Of a stretch of DNA of 64,000 nt, positions 30,196 through 39,469 are shown in pieces (within the stretch, counting starts at the first letter, position 1; every line of letters starts with the position of its first letter). The notes below the pieces were generated by a model. That model searched no databases. It was not told the DNA's origin and saw nothing but the letters and a program-made list of their open reading frames with translations. Origin of the DNA: Piscinibacter defluvii (GTDB lineage Bacteria; Pseudomonadota; Gammaproteobacteria; Burkholderiales; Burkholderiaceae_C); the NCBI RefSeq assembly GCF_004011805.1, contig NZ_RCHJ01000006.1:248001-312000 (forward strand). Reading direction: 5' to 3'. The position numbers and the translations under genes were made by a program.

Positions 30196-32526
30196 TCAGT
30201 TCAGCAGCCGGCTGGGGTCGACGTCCAGCTTGGCCAGCGCGCTGCGGGTGGCGCGCACGGTGAGGGACTCGTCCTGCGCCGGCACGAGCAGGCCGGCCTG
30301 CAGGAAGGCCGCCAGCCGATGCTGCTGGAACAGGATGCCGCGGCCCTGAGGCGAGACGAACAGCGCGAGCTGCTTGCGCAGGCCCTGCCAGGCGAGCTGC
30401 ACCTGCTCGTTGCGGCCGCGGTAGTCGAGCATGAACCAGCTGCCCACCTGCAGCTCGCGCGCCCAGGCGATCATCGCCGGCGTCGGCATCGAGCCGCCCT
30501 CGCTGACGACCTCCAGCTCCGAGCTCTCGTGGCCGGACAGGTCGAGCACCATCGATTCGTCGATCTCGACGTCGGCCGCGTCGGGCAGCAGTTCCTCGAG
30601 CGTCTCGAGCCGGCCCATCAGCTCCTCGAGCCGCTCGTGCGGGATCACGGCCGCCTTGGCGGTGAACGCGGCGGCCAGCGAGTTGTTCAGCTTCTGGATG
30701 TGCTCGTCCTGCTTGGCCGGCGGCAGGCCGGCGTGCTCCATGCCGTCGCGCAGCGTCTTCAGCAGCGGCGGCAGGCGCCGGATCACCTCGGCGCGCTCCT
30801 CGCGCGAGACCTTGGCGCTGGCCGACCAGATCAGGTCGGCGGCGGCGCGCTTCATCGCCTTGGTCTGCTCGCTCTGCACGCCGGCCTTCACGGCCGTCAT
30901 CGCCAGCACGTCGGCCCAGACCTGGAACAGGAATTCGCGCACGCCTTCCTGCACCGGCACCTCGTTGAGCATCTTGCGCAGCTCGATGGTGTACTGGATC
31001 GCCAGCGTCTCGCGCTGCTCGACCTGCTGCGCCAGCGACACGCCCTTGCGCGAAGCCTCGTTGGCGTTCTTGAAGTAGTGCTCGAGGAACTTCTCGAACT
31101 CGGTCAGCACGGTCTGGAAGACGCGCCGGCCGGTGTCCGGGTAGGCCTCGACCACCTGCACCACCCGCTTGATCTCCTTCTCGAGCAGCTCGGCCACGGC
31201 CCGCCCGGTGGCGTCGAAGCCCATCACGCAGGCGCCCATGCGGTCGATCAGCCTGCGCGCCGGGTGGTCGACGGTGGCGAAGAAGTCGGGCTCGCTGACC
31301 GCCACGCGCAGCACCGGCATCTGCAGCCGGGCGAACCAGACACGCACCGAGGCCGGTATGCGCTCCTCGGTCAGGATGCTCTGGAACAGCAGGGCGACGA
31401 TCTCGATCGTCGCGCGCTCCACCGGTGTGGACGCGGCCTGCTTGAGCTGCTGCTTGCGCTGGTGCAGTTCCTCCAGCATGGCCGGCGTGCTGACGGCACC
31501 GGCCACGGTCTGCACACCCGCACCAGGTGCGAGGCGCCGCGCGATACCCTGCTGCGCATCGGCGATGGCGCTGCGCAGCGCCGGCGACGCCGGCGGCGGC
31601 GGCGCGGCGGTCTGGCGCGTCGCGACGAACTCGGGCAGCTGGCGTGCGATCAGTTTGTTGAGCCGGCCGAGCACCGCCTCGGCGTGGTCGATGCCGCGCG
31701 CCAGCGGGCCGGCGCGGGTCATCAGGCGCGTCTCGTCGCCGACGCCGGCGCGCCCGTGGCCCGAGGTCACGCCGGAGGCGGCGAAGCCGGGGCCTGGCTG
31801 CCCCGTCGACGTGCCCGCGGCGCCGCCCCCGCCGCCCAGCGAAGCCGCCCAGGCCGAATTGGCCGAGCGCCTGATGTAGGGGCGCAGGTCGACCTCGGGC
31901 AGCACGCGGCGCTGCACCAGCCACTTGTTGATCTCGTGGTAGCCCTCCTCGACGAACTGCGCGAACTCCTCGTGCAGCACGGTCTGCAGCACGCGCCAGA
32001 CCTCCATGTCGAGGCCGGCGCTGCGCCAGGAGGCCGTGGCCACGCGCGCCAGCACATGCGGCCGGAAGGCGTCGTTCGGGTCGAGCTCCTCGCGCTTCTC
32101 GAGCGAGTTGATGCGCGAGCGCAGGTCGGTGAACTCCCAGGAGGCCCGGTCCATCATCGCCAGCGCGAGCCGCGAGCTGACGATCTCGGTCTCGATCGTG
32201 TCGTCGTCGACCAGGCTCAGGCTCTTCTCGCGCGTGCCGGGCTGCGGCAGGTCGCCAGGGTAGGAGGCCGACACCATGCCGCCGCCCAGCGCCCCGCGCA
32301 CCATGGAGATCATGCCCTGCTGCCAGAACGGCGCGGCCTTGGAGAAGTCGGTCGCCGCATCGCGGCGCTTGACCGCCACCGGCGGCTCGGCCACCTGCGT
32401 GGCCAGCAGCTTGGCGCCGCGCTCCACCGCCGACACCAGGCCGGGCAGACCGCGCAGCACGCCCTCCACGTAGGCACGCCGCGCCTGCTGGGCTAGCGCG
32501 GTCTGGTTCGCGGGCGTGGTCGCCAT
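30196..32526 (-). CDS. DUF1631 family protein
   Basis: A 776-residue, mostly helical protein without signal peptide or membrane helices, matching the large DUF1631 proteins of beta- and gammaproteobacteria, which have no assigned enzyme activity. Recognisable parts are NDAFRPHVLARVATASWRSAGLDMEVWRVL near residue 155 and a conserved C-terminus with VGSWFMLDYRGRNEQVQLAW and LLVPAQDESLTVRATRSAL. In several Pseudomonas species relatives are tied to cyclic-di-GMP or stress, but nothing here shows that. Confidence 0.85.
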   Translation of the reverse strand: MATTPANQTALAQQARRAYVEGVLRGLPGLVSAVERGAKLLATQVAEPPVAVKRRDAATDFSKAAPFWQQGMISMVRGALGGGMVSASYPGDLPQPGTREKSLSLVDDDTIETEIVSSRLALAMMDRASWEFTDLRSRINSLEKREELDPNDAFRPHVLARVATASWRSAGLDMEVWRVLQTVLHEEFAQFVEEGYHEINKWLVQRRVLPEVDLRPYIRRSANSAWAASLGGGGGAAGTSTGQPGPGFAASGVTSGHGRAGVGDETRLMTRAGPLARGIDHAEAVLGRLNKLIARQLPEFVATRQTAAPPPPASPALRSAIADAQQGIARRLAPGAGVQTVAGAVSTPAMLEELHQRKQQLKQAASTPVERATIEIVALLFQSILTEERIPASVRVWFARLQMPVLRVAVSEPDFFATVDHPARRLIDRMGACVMGFDATGRAVAELLEKEIKRVVQVVEAYPDTGRRVFQTVLTEFEKFLEHYFKNANEASRKGVSLAQQVEQRETLAIQYTIELRKMLNEVPVQEGVREFLFQVWADVLAMTAVKAGVQSEQTKAMKRAAADLIWSASAKVSREERAEVIRRLPPLLKTLRDGMEHAGLPPAKQDEHIQKLNNSLAAAFTAKAAVIPHERLEELMGRLETLEELLPDAADVEIDESMVLDLSGHESSELEVVSEGGSMPTPAMIAWARELQVGSWFMLDYRGRNEQVQLAWQGLRKQLALFVSPQGRGILFQQHRLAAFLQAGLLVPAQDESLTVRATRSALAKLDVDPSRLLN

Positions 32527-32571
32527 GGGTGAGGCTTTGGCTTGGCGTCCTGGCGTCAGATGTGATCGACT

Positions 32572-33603
32572 CTACACCACGGCCCCGGCGTTCGGGTCGT
32601 TCGGGTCGCCCTTCTCCGGGCCCTGGCGCACCAGATCCTCACGCTTGACGCCCAGCCACATCGCGATGGCCGCGGCGACGAACACCGACGAGTAGATGCC
32701 GAACACGATGCCGATCATCAGCGCCAGCGCGAAGTAGTGCAGCGTCGGCCCGCCGAACAGGTACATCGACACCACCATCATCAGCGTGCTGCCGTGGGTG
32801 ATGATGGTGCGGCTGATGGTGCTGGTGATGGCGTGGTCGATCACCTCGCGCGAGTTGAGCTTGCGGAACTTGCGGAACGCCTCGCGCACCCGGTCGAAAA
32901 TGACCACCGACTCGTTGACCGAGTAGCCCAGCACCGCCAGCACCGCCGCCAGCACGGCGAGCGAGAACTCCCACTGGAAGAACGCGAAGAAGCCGACGAT
33001 GATCACCACGTCGTGCAGGTTGGCGACGATGCCGGCCACCGAGAACTTCCACTCGAAGCGGAAGGCGAGGTAGAGCATGATGCCGGCCACCGTGGCCAGC
33101 AGCGCGTAGGCACCGTCGCGTGCCAGTTCCGAGCCGACCGAGGGCCCGACGAATTCGCTGCGATTGAGCTGCACCGGCTCGGCGCCGTCCTCGCCGCAGA
33201 CGACCTTGCTGACCGACTCGCCCTTCTCCGTGGTGACCTGGCGCGAGGCGACCTTGGCACCCTCGGCCTGGCACAGCGCGTCGAACACCCGACCGACCAC
33301 CTCGCCCTGCTTGACATCGCCGCGCACCGGCACGCGGATCAGCACGTCGCGCGAGGTGCCGAAGTTCTGCACCTGCACCTCGCCGAGCCCGAGCGACTCG
33401 ACCGCGCCGCGCACCTTCTCCAGCGGCGCGGCCTGCGGGTAGGCCACCTCGACCAGCGTGCCACCGGTGAATTCGATCGACAGGTGCAGCCCGCGGGTGA
33501 CGATGAAGAACACCGCGGCGAGGAAGGTGATGGCCGAGACCACGTTCAGCACCAGCGCGTGGCGCATGAACGGGATGTCGCGGCGGATCCTGAAGAATTC
33601 CAT
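32572..33603 (-). CDS. secF: Protein translocase subunit SecF
   Basis: RND-type inner-membrane subunit that, with SecD and YajC, uses proton-motive force to help protein export. The 343-residue protein has an N-terminal membrane helix, a periplasmic loop (GLHLSIEFTGGTLVEVAYP), and five C-terminal helices with the GYSVNESVVIFDRVREAFR motif near residue 225. AAGGAG precedes the ATG. It follows secD by 13 bases. Confidence 0.96.
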   Translation of the reverse strand: MEFFRIRRDIPFMRHALVLNVVSAITFLAAVFFIVTRGLHLSIEFTGGTLVEVAYPQAAPLEKVRGAVESLGLGEVQVQNFGTSRDVLIRVPVRGDVKQGEVVGRVFDALCQAEGAKVASRQVTTEKGESVSKVVCGEDGAEPVQLNRSEFVGPSVGSELARDGAYALLATVAGIMLYLAFRFEWKFSVAGIVANLHDVVIIVGFFAFFQWEFSLAVLAAVLAVLGYSVNESVVIFDRVREAFRKFRKLNSREVIDHAITSTISRTIITHGSTLMMVVSMYLFGGPTLHYFALALMIGIVFGIYSSVFVAAAIAMWLGVKREDLVRQGPEKGDPNDPNAGAVV

Positions 33604-33616
33604 GGTTCGTGCTCCT

Positions 33617-35494
33617 TCAGGCCTTCACCGCGGCGTCGGCATCGGGCTTCCACACCTGGCCGATCGACACGCTCTTGAGCTTCTTCTGCCGGCCGTACCA
33701 GAGGTTGACCAGGCCGCGCGAGAACATCACCGCCGAGAACATCGAGGTCAGGATGCCCAGGCAGTGCACGATCGCGAAGCCGCGCACCGGGCCGGAGCCG
33801 AAGGCCAGCAGCGCGACGCCGGCGATCAGCGTGGTCACGTTCGAGTCGAGGATGGTGGCCCAGGCACGTTCGTAGCCGGCGCTGATGGCCATCTGCGGCG
33901 AGGCCCCGCCGCGCAGTTCCTCGCGCACCCGTTCGTTGATCAGCACGTTGGCGTCGATCGCCATGCCCAGCGCCAGCGCGATGGCGGCGATGCCCGGCAG
34001 CGTCAGCGTGGCCTGCAGCATCGACAGCAGCGCCACCAGCAGCAGCAGGTTGAAGGCCAGCGCGAGCGTCGAGAACACGCCGAACAGCAGGTAGTACGCA
34101 CACATGAACGCCGCGATGGCCGCGAAGCCGTACACCACGCTCTTGAAGCCCTTCTCGATGTTCTCGGCGCCCAGGCTCGGGCCGATGGTGCGCTCCTCGA
34201 TGATCTCCATCGGCGCGGCCAGCGAACCCGAGCGCAGCAGCAGCGCGGTGTCGTTGGCTTCCACCGTCGTCATGCGGCCGCTGATCTGCACGCGCCCGCC
34301 GCCGATCTCGCTGCGGATCACCGGCGCGGTCACCACCTCGCCCTTGCCCTTCTCGAACAGCAGGATGGCCATGCGCTTGCCGACGTTGTCGCGCGTGATG
34401 TCGCGGAAGATGCGCGCGCCCTTGGCGTCCAGCGTCAGGTGCACCGCCGGCTCCTGCGTCTGGCTGTCGAAGCCGGCCTGCGCGTCGGTCAGGTTCTCGC
34501 CCGTCAGGATCACGGTTCGCTTGAGGATCAGCGGCGCGCCGCCGCGCTCGACGTAGCGTTCGGTGCCGAAGGGCACCGGCCCGGTGCCGGCCGCCGCGGC
34601 CGCCGCCTCGGCGCTGTCGTCCACCAGGCGCACCTCGAGCGTGGCGGTGCGGCCGATGATGTCCTTGGCCTTGGCCGTGTCCTGCACGCCTGGCAGTTGC
34701 ACGACGACGCGGTCCTGGCCCTGCTGCTGGATCACCGGCTCGGCCACGCCGAGCTCGTTGACGCGGTTGTGCAGCGTGGTGATGTTCTGCTTGACCGCAG
34801 TCTCCTGCACCTTGCGCGCCGCCTCGGGCTTGAGCGCACCGGACAGGCGGAAGTCGCTGCCGTCCGGGAATTCGGCCCATTGCAGGTCGGGCAGCTGGTC
34901 GGTCAGCAGCGTGCGCGCGGCGGCCAGCGTGTCGCGGTCGCGGAAGCGCACGTCGATCGTGTTGCCGTCGCGCGAGATGCCGGCGTGGCGCAGGTTCTTG
35001 TCGCGCAGCAGCGTACGGATGTCACCCGTCAGCGCCTCGGCCTTCTTCGTCAGCGCGGCCTTCATGTCCACCTGCATCAGGAAGTGCACGCCGCCGCGCA
35101 GGTCCAGGCCCAGGTACATCGGCAGCGCGTGCAGCGAGGTCAGCCACTGCGGCGAACGCGACAGCAGGTTCAGCGCGACGATGTAGCCCGGGTCGGAGGG
35201 GTCGGGGATCAGCGCCTTGGCGATCGCGTCCTTGGCCTTGAGCTGCGTGTCGGTGTCGGCGAAGCGCGCCCGCACCGAGTTGCCGTCGAGCTGCACGAAG
35301 TCCGCCTTCACGCCGGCAGCCGCCAGCGCCTGCTCGACCCGCGGCACCAGCGCGGCGTCGACCTTGACCGTGGCCTTGCCGGCGCTGACCTGCACCGCCG
35401 GTGCCTCGCCGAAGAAGTTCGGCAGCGTGTAGACCAGGCCGACCAGCAGCGCGATCGCGAGGATCGTGTACTTCCACAGCGGGTAGCGGTTCAT
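33617..35494 (-). CDS. secD: Protein translocase subunit SecD
   Basis: The 625-residue partner of SecF begins MNRYPLWKYTILAIALLVGLVYTLPN, a signal-anchor helix. The periplasmic P1 head contains LGLDLRGGVHFLMQVDMKAAL, and the C-terminal membrane part carries LTLPGIAAIALALGMAIDANVLINERVREEL, the SecD proton-path motif (residues about 505-535). AAGGA lies before the ATG. Length fits betaproteobacterial SecD. Confidence 0.97.
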   Translation of the reverse strand: MNRYPLWKYTILAIALLVGLVYTLPNFFGEAPAVQVSAGKATVKVDAALVPRVEQALAAAGVKADFVQLDGNSVRARFADTDTQLKAKDAIAKALIPDPSDPGYIVALNLLSRSPQWLTSLHALPMYLGLDLRGGVHFLMQVDMKAALTKKAEALTGDIRTLLRDKNLRHAGISRDGNTIDVRFRDRDTLAAARTLLTDQLPDLQWAEFPDGSDFRLSGALKPEAARKVQETAVKQNITTLHNRVNELGVAEPVIQQQGQDRVVVQLPGVQDTAKAKDIIGRTATLEVRLVDDSAEAAAAAAGTGPVPFGTERYVERGGAPLILKRTVILTGENLTDAQAGFDSQTQEPAVHLTLDAKGARIFRDITRDNVGKRMAILLFEKGKGEVVTAPVIRSEIGGGRVQISGRMTTVEANDTALLLRSGSLAAPMEIIEERTIGPSLGAENIEKGFKSVVYGFAAIAAFMCAYYLLFGVFSTLALAFNLLLLVALLSMLQATLTLPGIAAIALALGMAIDANVLINERVREELRGGASPQMAISAGYERAWATILDSNVTTLIAGVALLAFGSGPVRGFAIVHCLGILTSMFSAVMFSRGLVNLWYGRQKKLKSVSIGQVWKPDADAAVKA

Positions 35495-35534
35495 CGGGAC
35501 ATCCTTGCCGGGCGGCGCCGGCTGCCGAAAACGA

Positions 35535-35557
35535 GCGGCCCGCCCGGGGCGGGCCGC
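35535..35557 (-). terminator. Terminator-like hairpin between yajC and secD
   Basis: GCGGCCCG and CGGGCCGC form an eight-pair stem with a seven-base loop. On the minus strand it is followed by TCGTTTTC, a short interrupted T-run. It sits 26 bases after the yajC stop and before secD, so it could end or attenuate transcription within the operon. Confidence 0.55.
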
Positions 35558-35582
35558 GCTTGGCGGGGCATCGGCCCGGGAC

Positions 35583-35915
35583 CTACTTGAGGGTGCCCTT
35601 GGGCAGCACCTGGACGATGGCGGTGCGCTGCACCTGGATCTCGACGCCGTTGGCCACCTCGACGTGCAGGTAGCTGTCGCCGAGCTTGGAGATGCGGCCG
35701 AGCAGCCCGCCGCCGGTGATGACCTCGTCGCCCTTGGCCAGCGCGTCGATCATCGCCTTGTGCTCCTTCTGCCGCTTCATCTGCGGGCGGATCATCACGA
35801 AGTAGAGCACGACGAACATCAGCAGCAGCGGCAGCATGCTGCCGAGGCTGCCCATGAAGGAATCGGACGTGGCGGCCGGGGCGGGCGCCTGCGCGTAGGC
35901 AGTGGAGATGAACAC
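35583..35915 (-). CDS. yajC: Preprotein translocase subunit YajC
   Basis: A 110-residue single-span inner-membrane protein of the SecDF-YajC complex. The hydrophobic segment SMLPLLLMFVVLYFVMIRPQ is followed by the family motif MKRQKEHKAMIDALAKGDEVITGGGLLGRI. I chose the GTG start (FISTAYAQAPA...), which has GAGG nine bases upstream and gives the family length; an upstream ATG would add 23 unconserved residues. A TACAAT hexamer 51 bases upstream on the minus strand could be the -10 element. Confidence 0.93.
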   Translation of the reverse strand: MFISTAYAQAPAPAATSDSFMGSLGSMLPLLLMFVVLYFVMIRPQMKRQKEHKAMIDALAKGDEVITGGGLLGRISKLGDSYLHVEVANGVEIQVQRTAIVQVLPKGTLK

Positions 35916-36083
35916 GGGCTGGGTCCTCAGATAGGGGCGGAGCGTACCGCCGGCAAAACCGCTGGATTGTAGGGGGGGCGGCATTCCCCCTCGGCGCCCG
36001 CCCCGGCCCGGGCGCGTGCCGCCCGCGGCGGCCCCTCGACGACCACCGACCCCGCGTTTCCCCGGATACGCTCGACCCAGAAC

Positions 36084-36115
36084 ATCTGTACATTCGAATC
36101 TGCTTATATACAGAT
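36084..36115 (+). promoter_or_regulatory. Probable operator/promoter region of soxC
   Basis: The 11-mer TACATTCGAAT at 36089-36099 is identical to the core of the palindrome at 46575-46594 in front of the divergent fcc and metallo-beta-lactamase genes. It contains the self-complementary ATTCGAAT. It is itself framed by a 7-bp inverted repeat, ATCTGTA (36084-36090) and TACAGAT (36109-36115), with an AT-rich TATATA hexamer at 36105-36110 that could be the -10 element. It is 24-50 bases before the soxC start. Confidence 0.6.
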
Positions 36116-36139
36116 CCGTCTGCCCACCCCGGAGCCCGC

Positions 36140-37516
36140 GTGAACCCCTCCGACTCCCCCGCCGGCCGCCTGCGGCGCGCCCCCGAAGGCTTCATCGACC
36201 GTGGCGGCGTGCGCACGGTGTTCCAGGAGGCCCGGCAGGGCCGGCGCGACTTCATCCGCTCGGCCTTCGCCGCCGCCGCGGCCGGTGCCGCCGCACCCGC
36301 GGCGCTGGGCCAGGCCAATCCGCTGCCCGCCGAAGGCGGCGACCCGAACATCCTGCAGCTGCCCGAGCACAGCAAGGGCCTGGGCCTGCCGGTGGCCACC
36401 GAGGGCTACGGCAAGCCGTCGAAGTACGAGGTCAACGTGCAGCGCCGCCCGAGCCCGGGGCTGACGCAGACGGCGCAGGCCTCGGTGTCGTTCGCGCCGC
36501 TGCAGTCGCTGTTCGGCATCGTCACGCCGGCCGGGCTGCACTTCGAGCGCCACCACCAGGGCTGGTGGGACGTCGACCCGTCCAAGCACCGCCTGATGAT
36601 CAACGGCTCCGACCCGTCGCTGCTGAAGCGCCCGATGGTCTTCGCGATGGACGAGATCATGCGGCTGCCCTCGGTCTCGCGCTTCCACTTCATCGAGTGC
36701 GGCGCGAACACCGGCATGGAATGGGGCAACGTCGCGGTGCCGACCGTGCAGTACACCCACGGCATGCTGTCGTGCAGCGAGTTCACCGGTGTGCCGCTGC
36801 GCGTGCTGTTCGACCTGGCCGGCGTGGACTACAAGCGTGCCCGCTACGTGCTCGCCGAGGGCGCCGACGGCTCGTCGATGACACGCACGATCCCGATGGA
36901 GATGGTCGAGTCCGGCGAGGTGCTGGTGGCCTACGGCCAGAACGGCGAGATGCTGCGGCCCGAGAACGGCTACCCGCTGCGCCTGGTGGTGCCCGGCGTG
37001 CAGGGCGTCAGCTGGGTCAAGTACCTGCGCCGCCTCGAGGTGGGCGACCAGCCCTGGGGCGCCAAGGACGAGGTGATCCACTACGTCGACCTGATGCCCG
37101 ACGGCCGGCACCGCCAGTACACCAGCATCCAGGAGGTCAAGAGCGTGGTCACCACGCCCTCGGGCGGCCAGGTGCTGCTGGACAAGGGCTTCTACAACAT
37201 CTCCGGCCTGGCCTGGTCGGGCCGCGGCCGCATCAAGCGAGTCGACGTGTCGGTCGACGGCGGGCGCAACTGGCGGCAGGCCCGGCTCGAGGGGCCGGTG
37301 CTGCCCAAGTGCCTGACGCGCTTCAACCTCGACTGGGTGTGGGACGGCAAGCCGGCCGTCGTGCAGAGCCGCGCCACCGACGAGACCGGCCATGTGCAGC
37401 CCACCTACCGCCAGCTGCGCGCGGTGCGCGGCACACGCTCGATCTACCACAACAACGCGATCCAGTCCTGGCTGGTGCAGGAAAGCGGCGAGGTGAAGAA
37501 TGTTCAGCTGTCGTAG
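36140..37516 (+). CDS. soxC: Sulfane dehydrogenase subunit SoxC
   Basis: Molybdenum-cofactor subunit of the periplasmic sulfane dehydrogenase that removes electrons from the SoxY-bound sulfane sulfur. It has 458 residues. A twin-arginine motif, RRDFIRSAF at 35-43, leads a hydrophobic Ala-rich signal. The sulfite-oxidase-type domain has the expected cofactor cysteine in FIECGANTGMEW (Cys187), and the C-terminal dimerisation domain includes VDVSVDGGRNW. The start is GTG with GGAG five bases before it. It overlaps soxD by 17 nt and opens the sox gene run. Confidence 0.96.
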   Translation: MNPSDSPAGRLRRAPEGFIDRGGVRTVFQEARQGRRDFIRSAFAAAAAGAAAPAALGQANPLPAEGGDPNILQLPEHSKGLGLPVATEGYGKPSKYEVNVQRRPSPGLTQTAQASVSFAPLQSLFGIVTPAGLHFERHHQGWWDVDPSKHRLMINGSDPSLLKRPMVFAMDEIMRLPSVSRFHFIECGANTGMEWGNVAVPTVQYTHGMLSCSEFTGVPLRVLFDLAGVDYKRARYVLAEGADGSSMTRTIPMEMVESGEVLVAYGQNGEMLRPENGYPLRLVVPGVQGVSWVKYLRRLEVGDQPWGAKDEVIHYVDLMPDGRHRQYTSIQEVKSVVTTPSGGQVLLDKGFYNISGLAWSGRGRIKRVDVSVDGGRNWRQARLEGPVLPKCLTRFNLDWVWDGKPAVVQSRATDETGHVQPTYRQLRAVRGTRSIYHNNAIQSWLVQESGEVKNVQLS

Positions 37517-38546
37517 GCTGATCGGCGCGGCGCTGCTGGGTCTGGCCGGCGCGGCCATGGCACAGGCGGGCTACCCGGGCATCGGCCGCGCGGCCACGCC
37601 GAAGGAGGTCGCGGCCTGGGACATCGACGTGCGGCCCGACTTCAAGGGCCTGCCGAAGGGCCAGGGCAGCGTCGCGCAGGGCCAGGACCTCTGGGAGGCC
37701 AGGTGCGCCTCGTGCCACGGCATCTTCGGCGAGTCGAACTCGGTGTTCTCGCCGCTGGTGGGCGGCACCACCAAGGACGACGTGAAGACCGGCCGCGTCG
37801 CGCGCCTGACCGACCCGGCCTTCCCCGGACGCACCACGCTGATGAAGGTGTCCACCGTCTCGACGCTGTGGGACTACATACACCGTGCGATGCCGTGGAA
37901 CGCGCCCAAGTCGCTCTCGCACGACGAGGTGTACGCGGTCACCGCGTTCATGCTCAACCTGGGCGGCATCGTGCCCGACGACTTCGTGCTCAGCGACCGC
38001 ACGATGGCGCAGGCACAGGGCCTGCTGCCCAACCGCAACGGCACGACCACCGACCATGCGATGTGGCCCGGCACCAAGGGCCGCAAGCCGGATGTCCAGG
38101 GCAGCGCCTGCATGAGCAACTGCGCCGCCGAGCCGCAGCTCGCGTCGTTCCTGCCCGACTTCGCCCGCAACGCACACGGCAACCTGGCCGAGCAGAACCG
38201 GATGGTCGGTGCGCAGCATGGCGCGGACACGACCCGGCCCGCCGGCACGCCGCCCGCGCCCGCCGCCACCCCGGCAACCGCCGCTGCCGCGCCAGCCGCC
38301 CTCGGGCTTCTGGGCAAGAACGGCTGCAGCGCCTGCCACGCGCAGGACAGCAAGCTGGTCGGCCCGGCGCTGCGCGACATCGCCCGCAGGCATGCCGGCC
38401 GCGCGGATGCGGTCGAGTACCTCACCGGCAAGATCCGCGGCGGCGGTGCCGGCGTGTGGGGCGAGATCCCGATGCCGCCGCAGACCCTGCCCGAGGCGGA
38501 CGCGCAGGCGATCGCCCGCTGGCTCGCCGAGGGAGCCAAGAGATGA
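37500..38546 (+). CDS. soxD: Diheme cytochrome c SoxD
   Basis: Partner of SoxC that carries the electrons onward. The 348-residue protein has a cleavable signal (LIGAALLGLAGAAMAQA) and two heme c sites, CASCH at 69-73 and CSACH at 276-280. They are separated by a long first domain and a Pro/Ala linker near 250-268, as in other SoxD proteins. A pair CMSNC near 204 may form a disulfide. It overlaps soxC and precedes soxY by 114 bases. Confidence 0.95.
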   Translation: MFSCRRLIGAALLGLAGAAMAQAGYPGIGRAATPKEVAAWDIDVRPDFKGLPKGQGSVAQGQDLWEARCASCHGIFGESNSVFSPLVGGTTKDDVKTGRVARLTDPAFPGRTTLMKVSTVSTLWDYIHRAMPWNAPKSLSHDEVYAVTAFMLNLGGIVPDDFVLSDRTMAQAQGLLPNRNGTTTDHAMWPGTKGRKPDVQGSACMSNCAAEPQLASFLPDFARNAHGNLAEQNRMVGAQHGADTTRPAGTPPAPAATPATAAAAPAALGLLGKNGCSACHAQDSKLVGPALRDIARRHAGRADAVEYLTGKIRGGGAGVWGEIPMPPQTLPEADAQAIARWLAEGAKR

Positions 38547-38660
38547 CGCGGCGCACGTTCCAGCGCGCTGTGCTACATACGCGCACCGTGCCTTGCAGGG
38601 TTCGCACCGCTGCCCGCCCCATGCGGCCTGACTACGATCGAGAGTGACAAAGGAGTTCGA

Positions 38661-39119
38661 ATGACAACCCGCCGTGAAATGCTCGCGCGCAGCGCATCCG
38701 TCGCCGCCGCACTGGCCGGCCTGGGCCTGCTGCCCACTGCCGCCCGGGCCGACTGGTCGCAGGCCGCCTTCGATGCCAAGACCATGGCCGACCTGACCAA
38801 GGCCCTGGGCGTGGCCATGCCGGCCGAGAGCAAGGACGTGACCATCACCGGCCCGGACATCGCCGAGAACGGCGCCGTGGTGCCGGTCGGCGCCGCGACC
38901 ACGCTGCCCAACGCCAAGCGCCTGCTGCTGCTGGTCGAGAAGAACCCGTCCATGCTGGCCGCGGCCTTCGACCTGAGCGATGCCGTCGAGCCCAACCTCT
39001 CGACGCGCGTGAAGATGGGCCAGTCGTCCAACGTCATCGCGGTGGCGATCACGGCCGACAACAAGGTCTTCTTCGCGCAGAAGGAGATCAAGGTCACGCT
39101 CGGCGGCTGCGGCGGCTGA
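38661..39119 (+). CDS. soxY: Sulfur carrier protein SoxY
   Basis: Carries sulfur intermediates on a C-terminal cysteine through the Sox cycle. The 152-residue protein has an N-terminal signal (RREMLARSASVAAALAGLGLLP), probably Tat-exported, and ends with GGCGG, whose Cys150 is the sulfur-binding residue. AAAGGAG is placed well before the ATG. SoxZ, its dimer partner, follows 34 bases downstream. Confidence 0.97.
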   Translation: MTTRREMLARSASVAAALAGLGLLPTAARADWSQAAFDAKTMADLTKALGVAMPAESKDVTITGPDIAENGAVVPVGAATTLPNAKRLLLLVEKNPSMLAAAFDLSDAVEPNLSTRVKMGQSSNVIAVAITADNKVFFAQKEIKVTLGGCGG

Positions 39120-39153
39120 GCCTGGACCCCTCACGAACCCAAGGAGAACAGAC

Positions 39154-39465
39154 ATGGCAGACCCGATGCGCATCCGCGCGCAGGCCAGCGGCGACAAGGC
39201 CACCGTGCGCGTGCTGATGAGCCACGAGATGGAAACCGGCCAGCGCAAGGATTCGGCCGGCAAGACGATCCCCGCCTGGTTCATCCAGGAAGTCACCGCG
39301 GCCCACAACGGCAAGACGGTGATGACGGCCCAGTGGGGCCCGTCGGTGGCGAAGAACCCGTTCCTCCAGTTCAACGTCAAGGGCGCCAAGGCCGGCGACA
39401 AGATCTCGATCAGCTGGAAGGACAACCGCGGCGACACCCGCACCGACGAAGCCACCGTGAGCTGA
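39154..39465 (+). CDS. soxZ: Sulfur-oxidation protein SoxZ
   Basis: The 103-residue SoxZ has no signal peptide and no cysteine, as expected; it is exported bound to SoxY. The immunoglobulin-like domain has the usual start (MADPMRIRAQASGDKATVRVLMSHEMETGQR in form) and later FLQFNVKGAKAGDKISISWKD. AAGGAG precedes the ATG, and soxA begins four bases after its stop. Confidence 0.97.
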   Translation: MADPMRIRAQASGDKATVRVLMSHEMETGQRKDSAGKTIPAWFIQEVTAAHNGKTVMTAQWGPSVAKNPFLQFNVKGAKAGDKISISWKDNRGDTRTDEATVS

Positions 39466-39469
39466 ACCG

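Noticed and set aside
30319-32496. Long plus-strand frame antisense to the DUF1631 gene
   Set aside because: Low-complexity Leu/Val/His/Arg translation; the minus-strand protein has the DUF1631 conserved segments.
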